From positions 1 to 8,857 of the forward strand of contig DASTSM010000056.1 in assembly GCA_035760685.1 (NCBI GenBank): a stretch of 8,857 nucleotides of DNA. The letters run 5' to 3'. Made by a program: the position numbers and the translations under genes. The notes under the pieces are model-generated. The model did no database searches and was not told the DNA's origin. It saw nothing but the letters and a program-made list of their open reading frames with translations. Shown piece after piece: positions 4,858 through 8,857 of the stretch (positions are counted from its first letter, which is position 1; each line of letters begins with the position of its first letter). The DNA is from ZC4RG20 sp035760685 (GTDB taxonomy: Bacteria > Pseudomonadota > Gammaproteobacteria > Steroidobacterales > Rariloculaceae).

Positions 4858-5826
4858 ATGCCTCTCAAGACGAGTCAATACATCTGGCACGAAGGCAAGC
4901 TCGTGCCATGGGCCGAGGCGACGGTTCACGTGCTGACCCACGCCTTGCACTACGGATCGTCGGTGTTCGAGGGCATTCGGGTATACGACACGCCGGCCGG
5001 CCCCATGGGCTTCCGCCTCACGGATCACATCGGCCGCATGATGTACTCGGCCAAGGTCTACCGGCTCAAGATGCCCTACTCCGCGGAGACGCTCGTCGAG
5101 GCATGCAAGGAAGTCGTGCGCGAGAACAAGCTCACGAAGGGCGCCTACATTCGGCCCATCGCGTTTCGCGGCTACGGCGAGATGGGCGTCGCCGGCAACG
5201 CCGACGCGCCCGCGTGCTGCTCGATCGCGGCCTGGGAATGGGGCTCCTATCTCGGCGAAGGCGGCCTCGAGAAGGGCGTCGACGTGTGCGTCTCGTCGTG
5301 GCAGCGCGTCGCACCGAACACGGTGCCCGCGCTCGCGAAGGCGGGCGGCAACTACCTCTCGAGCATCCTCGTCACGCTCGAGGCGCGGCGCCTCGGTTTT
5401 ACCGAAGGCATCGCGCTCAACAACCTGGGCTACGTCAGCGAGGGCGCCGGCGAGAACGTGTTCGTCGTGCACCGGGGCGTCATCCACACGCCGCCGGTCG
5501 CGGCGTCGATCCTCGGCGGATTCACGCGCGACACCGTGATCAAGCTCGCCGAGTCGATCGGCGTCAAGGTCGTCGAGCAAGACATTCCGCGCGAGATGCT
5601 CTACATCGCCGACGAGGTGTTCCTGACGGGCACGGCGGCCGAGATCACGCCCGTGCGCTCGGTCGACCGCATTCAAATCGGCGAAGGCCGGCGCGGTCCC
5701 GTCACCGAGCGTCTCCAGAAGCAGTTCTTCGGCCTTTTCGACGGCTCGACCGCCGATCGATGGCGTTGGCTCGAGCCGATACTGCCGGGCGGCAAGACCC
5801 ACGTCGACCGCACCATCGCGGTTTAG
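4858..5826 (+). CDS. ilvE: Branched-chain amino acid aminotransferase (class IV, PLP)
   Basis: This 322-residue fold-type IV transaminase transfers the amino group of glutamate to the 2-keto acids of Leu, Ile and Val, the last step of each pathway. K161 in ALAKAGGNYLSS is the expected Schiff-base lysine. E195 in GYVSEGAGENVFVV is the conserved glutamate near the pyridine nitrogen. Further family motifs are HALHYGSSVFEGIRVY at 28-43, YIRPIAFRGYG at 97-107 and FLTGTAAEITPV at 255-266. D-amino-acid transaminases share the fold, but GSSVFEGIR and TGTAAEITPV are typical of BCATs. AGGAGA at 4844-4849 is the ribosome binding site, 8 nt before the ATG. The 30-bp gap to ilvC contains no terminator or promoter that I see, so co-transcription is likely. 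The TAG stop is directly followed by a palindromic repeat. Confidence 0.96.
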   Translation: MPLKTSQYIWHEGKLVPWAEATVHVLTHALHYGSSVFEGIRVYDTPAGPMGFRLTDHIGRMMYSAKVYRLKMPYSAETLVEACKEVVRENKLTKGAYIRPIAFRGYGEMGVAGNADAPACCSIAAWEWGSYLGEGGLEKGVDVCVSSWQRVAPNTVPALAKAGGNYLSSILVTLEARRLGFTEGIALNNLGYVSEGAGENVFVVHRGVIHTPPVAASILGGFTRDTVIKLAESIGVKVVEQDIPREMLYIADEVFLTGTAAEITPVRSVDRIQIGEGRRGPVTERLQKQFFGLFDGSTADRWRWLEPILPGGKTHVDRTIAV

Positions 5827-5886
5827 AAAATGGGGTCAGACCCCATTTTCGGCGCACGGTCAAAAAATGGGGTCTGACCCCATTTT
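5827..5886. repeat. Inverted pair of REP-like palindromes between ilvE and leuC
   Basis: Two copies of the same palindrome found after etfA lie at 5827-5849 (core GGGGTCAGACCCC) and 5862-5886 (core GGGGTCTGACCCC), in opposite orientation and 12 bp apart. The first begins on the base after the ilvE stop codon. The second ends 7 nt before the GGAG of leuC. Each copy can fold alone, or the two can pair into one long hairpin. The 76-bp ilvE-leuC gap contains almost nothing else. Possible effects are partial termination, mRNA stabilisation upstream or altered leuC initiation; none can be decided from sequence. Confidence 0.9.
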
Positions 5887-5902
5887 CTCGAGCGGAGCAG
5901 AG

Positions 5903-7306
5903 ATGCAAGCACGATCACTCTTCGACAAGATCTGGGAAGCGCACGTCGTGCGCGCGGAGACGGAGGACACGCCGGCGATCCTCTACGTCGACCTGCATCT
6001 GCTCCACGAGGTCACGACGCCGCAAGCGTTCGACATGCTGCGCGAGAAAGGCTTGCGCGTGCGGCGCCCGGATCTCTGCCTCGCGACGCTCGATCATTCG
6101 ACGCCGACCGTGCCGGTGACCTCCCTGAACGACCTCGAGGTCGTCAGCGAGCCTTCGGCCGCGAAGCAGGTCCGCCGCATGCTCGCGAACTGCCGCGACT
6201 TCGGCATCGAGGTGCGCGGCTTCGAGAGCGACCAGCGCGGCATCGTCCACGTCATCGGTCCCGAGCTCGGTGCGACGCAGCCCGGCAAGACGATCGTCTG
6301 CGGCGATTCGCACACGAGCACGCACGGCGCGCTCGGCGCCCTCGCCTTCGGCATCGGCACGACCGAGGTCGGCCACGTGCTCGCGGCGCAGTGCCTGCTG
6401 CAGCGCACGCCGAAGACGCTCGCCGTGACCCTGCGCGGCTCGCTCGCGCGCGGCGTCACGGCCAAGGACATGATCTTGAAGATCATCGGCACGATCGGCG
6501 TCGCCGGCGGCACGGGGCACGTCATCGAGTACCGGGGCGATGCCGTAGCGTCGCTCCCGATGGAAGGGCGCATGACGGTCTGCAACATGTCGATCGAGGC
6601 GGGCGCGCGCGCCGGCCTCATCGCGCCCGACGACACCACGTATCAGTACTTGGCGGGGCGCCCGCTCGCGCCCCAAGGCGCGGCGTGGGACGCCGCGGTC
6701 GCGCGCTGGCGCACGCTCCCGAGCGATGCCGGCGCCGCGTTCGACAAGGAGGTCGAGATCGACGTCTCCGCGCTCACGCCCATGGTCACGTTCGGCACGA
6801 ATCCGGGCATGGTCATCTCGATCGACGAGCCCGTGCCCGCGACGCGCGACGCCGCGTTCCGCAAAGCGCTCGATTACATGAAGGTCGAGCCGGGCAAGCC
6901 GCTGCTCGGCACGCCCGTCGACGTCGTCTTCATCGGCTCGTGCACGAACGGGCGCTTGAGCGACATCCGGCTCGCGGCGAACGTCCTCAAGGGACGCAAG
7001 GTCGCGGACCGCGTGCGGCTGCTCGTCGTGCCGGGCTCCGAGCAGGTCAAGCGCGAGGCGGAAGCCGAGGGCCTCGACGACGTCGTGCGCTCGGCCGGCG
7101 GCGAATGGCGCGAGCCGGGCTGCTCGATGTGCATCGGCATGAACGGCGACATCGTGCCGAGCGGCAAGCTCTCGGTCAGCACGAGCAACCGCAACTTCGA
7201 AGGCCGGCAGGGACCGGGCGCGCGCACGATTCTCGCGAGCCCGCTGACGGCGGCCGCGGCGGCCGTCGCCGGAGTTGTCGCCGATCCCCGCGAGCTCTTG
7301 AGGTAG
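5903..7306 (+). CDS. leuC: 3-isopropylmalate dehydratase, large subunit
   Basis: This 467-residue protein is the aconitase-family subunit that carries the 4Fe-4S cluster. With LeuD it isomerises 2-isopropylmalate to 3-isopropylmalate in leucine synthesis. Cluster ligands are C347 (FIGSCTNGR), C407 and C410 (GCSMCIGMN), the same numbering as in E. coli LeuC. Other landmarks are the N-terminal LFDKIWEAHVV, DHSTPT at 64-69, VCGDSHTSTHGALGALAFGI at 132-151 and TSNRNFEGRQG at 427-437. The start ATG at 5903 follows GGAG (5894-5897). An earlier in-frame ATG at 5867 lies inside the palindromic repeat and would add 12 residues encoded largely by repeat sequence, so it is rejected. leuD starts 7 bp after the stop. 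leuA is not in the window. Confidence 0.97.
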   Translation: MQARSLFDKIWEAHVVRAETEDTPAILYVDLHLLHEVTTPQAFDMLREKGLRVRRPDLCLATLDHSTPTVPVTSLNDLEVVSEPSAAKQVRRMLANCRDFGIEVRGFESDQRGIVHVIGPELGATQPGKTIVCGDSHTSTHGALGALAFGIGTTEVGHVLAAQCLLQRTPKTLAVTLRGSLARGVTAKDMILKIIGTIGVAGGTGHVIEYRGDAVASLPMEGRMTVCNMSIEAGARAGLIAPDDTTYQYLAGRPLAPQGAAWDAAVARWRTLPSDAGAAFDKEVEIDVSALTPMVTFGTNPGMVISIDEPVPATRDAAFRKALDYMKVEPGKPLLGTPVDVVFIGSCTNGRLSDIRLAANVLKGRKVADRVRLLVVPGSEQVKREAEAEGLDDVVRSAGGEWREPGCSMCIGMNGDIVPSGKLSVSTSNRNFEGRQGPGARTILASPLTAAAAAVAGVVADPRELLR

Positions 7307-7313
7307 TAGCGCC

Positions 7314-7892
7314 ATGGAGCCGATCACGCAAATACGCTCGAAGACGGTCGTGCTGCCGTTCGAGGACATCGACACGGATCAGATCATCCCCGCGCGCTTC
7401 CTCACGACGACGACGAAGGACGGCCTCGGCCGGCATCTCTTCGCGGGGTGGCGCTATGCGCCCGACGGCGCTGCCCGCGGCGACTTCGTGCTGAACCGGC
7501 CGGAGTCGAAAGGCGCGGCGATTCTCGTCGGCGGCAAGAACTTCGGCTGCGGCTCCTCGCGCGAGCACGCGCCCTGGGCCCTGCTCGACTACGGCATCAA
7601 GGCCGTCGTGAGCACCGAGATCGCGGACATCTTCCGCGCGAACTCGCTCAAGAACGGGCTCCTCCCCGTCATCGTCGACGCCGACACGCACGCGTGGCTC
7701 GTCGCGAATCCCGGCGCCGACGTCACGATCGATCTCGAATCGACGAGCGTGAAGCTGCCGACGGGCCGAAGCGCGCGCTTCCCCATCGACCGGTTCTCGC
7801 GCTACTGCCTCCTGAACGGCATCGATCAGCTCGGCTTCCTGCTCGAGCAGCAGGACGCGATCGCGGCGTTCGAGAAGCGAGCGGCGTCGTGA
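7314..7892 (+). CDS. leuD: 3-isopropylmalate dehydratase, small subunit
   Basis: This 192-residue protein is the aconitase swivel-domain subunit that completes the active site of LeuC. Motifs are VLPFEDIDTDQIIPARFL at 13-30 and GGKNFGCGSSREHAPWAL at 73-90, which contains the SSREH substrate-binding loop. IFRANSLKNGLLPV at 106-119 and a C-terminal RYCLLNGIDQLGFLL follow. The length is within the usual range for the bacterial single-domain subunit. The start follows GAGG (7300-7303) at a spacing of 10 nt. That site overlaps the end of leuC, so the two subunits are probably translationally coupled and made in equal amounts. The stop overlaps the leuB start by 4 bp. Confidence 0.97.
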   Translation: MEPITQIRSKTVVLPFEDIDTDQIIPARFLTTTTKDGLGRHLFAGWRYAPDGAARGDFVLNRPESKGAAILVGGKNFGCGSSREHAPWALLDYGIKAVVSTEIADIFRANSLKNGLLPVIVDADTHAWLVANPGADVTIDLESTSVKLPTGRSARFPIDRFSRYCLLNGIDQLGFLLEQQDAIAAFEKRAAS

Positions 7893-8857
7893 CGGAGCGC
7901 ATCGTCGTCGTGGCCGGCGACGGCGTCGGCCCCGAGGTCACGGCCGAGGCCGTGCGCGTGCTCGAGGCTGCCGCCCGCTCGCACGGTCTCGATCTCGAGT
8001 TCGAAGAGAAGCTCATCGGCGGCGCCGCATACGACGCCGTGGGCGATCCGCTGCCGCCCGAGACGCTGGCCGCCTGCCGCTCGGCGAAGGCCGTGCTGCT
8101 CGGCGCGGTCGGCGGGCCGCGCTGGGCCGACGTCCCGGTCGAAGGCCGTCCCGAGCAGGGTCTCTTGCGGCTCCGGAAGGCGCTCGGCCTCTTCGCGAAC
8201 CTGCGCCCCGTGAAGACACTCCGAGAGCTCGCGGCCGCCTCGCCGCTCAAGCCCGAGAAGCTCGCGGGCGTCGACATCGTCGTCGTGCGCGAGCTCACGG
8301 GCGGCATCTACTTCGGGAAGCGCGGGCGGACGGCCGACGCCGCCTTCGATACGTGCGAATACAGCGCGGCCGAGATCGAGCGCATCTGCCGCATGGCGGG
8401 CAGGCTCGCGCGGGCCCGGCGCGGCAAGATCGCCTCCGTCGACAAGGCGAACGTGCTCGATACGTCGCGGCTCTGGCGTGAGGTTGCCTCGCGCGTCTTC
8501 GCGCGCGAGTTTCCGGATCTCGCCGTCGAGCATCTGCTCGTCGACGCGGCCGCGATGCACCTCTTGAGCCGCCCGGCCGATTTCGACGTCATGGTCACCG
8601 AGAACATGTTCGGCGACATCTTGACGGACGAAGCCTCGATGCTCGCGGGCTCCATGGGGCTGCTGCCCTCCGCGTCCCTCGGCGACTCGGGCCCGGGCCT
8701 CTACGAGCCGATCCACGGCTCGGCCCCGGATATCGCGGGACGGGACGCCGCGAATCCCTGCGGCGCGATCCTGAGCGCCGCAATGCTGCTGCGGCACAGT
8801 CTCGACGCCGAGCAGGCGGCCGCGGCGATCGAGCGTGCCGTCGAGGAGTGCCTCAAG
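7889..8857 (+). CDS. leuB: 3-isopropylmalate dehydrogenase (3' truncated by window end)
   Basis: 323 codons are visible, with no stop before the window ends. Family members are about 350-360 residues, so roughly the last 30 are missing. It oxidises and decarboxylates 3-isopropylmalate with NAD+ to give 2-ketoisocaproate. Motifs are GDGVGPEV at 10-17, LLRLRKALGLFANLRPVK at 92-109, VVRELTGGIYFGKRG at 132-146, VDKANVLDTSRLW at 184-196, VDAAAMHLL at 218-226 and NMFGDILTDEASMLAGSMGL at 239-258. LYEPIHGSAPDIAG at 271-284 follows. Likely active-site residues are R105, R134, Y141, K186, D219, D243 and D247. The GTG start at 7889-7891 overlaps the leuD stop (GTGA) and implies coupling. Small departures from the common consensus are VAGDGVG in place of LPGDGIG, and ANPCGAIL in the NAD-binding loop. 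Isocitrate or tartrate dehydrogenase paralogues are unlikely given the context. Confidence 0.96.
   Translation, partial: MTERIVVVAGDGVGPEVTAEAVRVLEAAARSHGLDLEFEEKLIGGAAYDAVGDPLPPETLAACRSAKAVLLGAVGGPRWADVPVEGRPEQGLLRLRKALGLFANLRPVKTLRELAAASPLKPEKLAGVDIVVVRELTGGIYFGKRGRTADAAFDTCEYSAAEIERICRMAGRLARARRGKIASVDKANVLDTSRLWREVASRVFAREFPDLAVEHLLVDAAAMHLLSRPADFDVMVTENMFGDILTDEASMLAGSMGLLPSASLGDSGPGLYEPIHGSAPDIAGRDAANPCGAILSAAMLLRHSLDAEQAAAAIERAVEECLK

Noticed and set aside
3802..5802. 666-codon minus-strand open frame opposite ilvC and ilvE
   Set aside because: The forward strand encodes two complete, motif-perfect enzymes. The antisense product has an antisense-like composition (Arg, Ala, Asp, His, Leu) and no recognisable domain.
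2887..5886. Possible CRISPR array or IS terminal repeats made of the GGGGTCWGACCCC copies
   Set aside because: Spacing is irregular (9-12 bp within clusters and 2.8 kb between them), copies alternate in orientation, there are no spacers of constant length, and the DNA between clusters is ordinary housekeeping genes, not a transposase.
5867..5902. N-terminal extension of LeuC from the ATG within the second palindrome
   Set aside because: The 12 added residues are mostly encoded by repeat sequence; the ATG at 5903 has its own GGAG site and gives the usual LeuC length and cysteine numbering.
5915..7375. 486-codon minus-strand open frame opposite leuC
   Set aside because: It is an antisense shadow of leuC with no motifs; LeuC has all its cluster cysteines in the forward frame.
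7826..8797. 323-codon minus-strand open frame at the right end
   Set aside because: It is opposite leuB, whose forward frame contains all expected motifs but runs off the window.
1..8857. A previously undescribed defence, mobile or biosynthetic system
   Set aside because: All seven complete genes and the partial leuB match well-known families in full. No unassigned coding gap larger than the 374-bp ilvC leader region exists, so I do not claim a novel system.

Overview
The window is GC-rich chromosomal DNA, dense with genes, from what is most likely a member of the Pseudomonadota, probably gamma- or betaproteobacterial. The evidence is the gene content, the class I ketol-acid reductoisomerase, the leader-peptide attenuation of a branched-chain amino acid operon, and repeated palindromes with a GGGGTCWGACCCC core. 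I cannot name a genus from the sequence alone.

Layout. Positions 1-199 carry about four tandem copies of a 39-bp unit and no gene. A 3-mercaptopyruvate sulfurtransferase gene (sseA, minus strand, 200-1075) is divergent from the electron transfer flavoprotein operon etfB-etfA (plus strand, 1179-2884). The gap between them holds a perfect 10-bp inverted repeat whose arms each contain TACAAT. After etfA come three copies of a palindromic repeat (2887-2981). A convergent Prx5-type peroxiredoxin gene follows (minus strand, 2981-3466).

The region 3467-3840 is the most informative non-coding stretch. It holds a probable peroxiredoxin promoter on the minus strand. On the plus strand it holds a TTGACA promoter, a 23-codon leader ORF rich in Leu, Ile and Val codons, mutually exclusive hairpins and a strong intrinsic terminator. 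Together these form a classical transcription attenuator in front of ilvC.

The rest is branched-chain amino acid biosynthesis on the plus strand: ilvC (3841-4827), ilvE (4858-5826), two more copies of the palindrome (5827-5886), then leuC (5903-7306), leuD (7314-7892) and leuB (from 7889, running off the window end). IlvC acts in the common Ile/Val pathway, IlvE is the final transaminase, and LeuCD plus LeuB convert 2-isopropylmalate to the leucine precursor 2-ketoisocaproate (via spontaneous decarboxylation). Acetohydroxyacid synthase (ilvBN/GM), ilvD and leuA are not in the window.

I see no mobile gene, CRISPR array, RNA gene or evidently novel enzyme system. The protein-coding genes are ordinary. 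The items worth follow-up are the predicted ilvC attenuator, the palindromic repeats placed directly at stop codons, the symmetrical sseA/etfB promoter region and the 39-bp tandem repeat.
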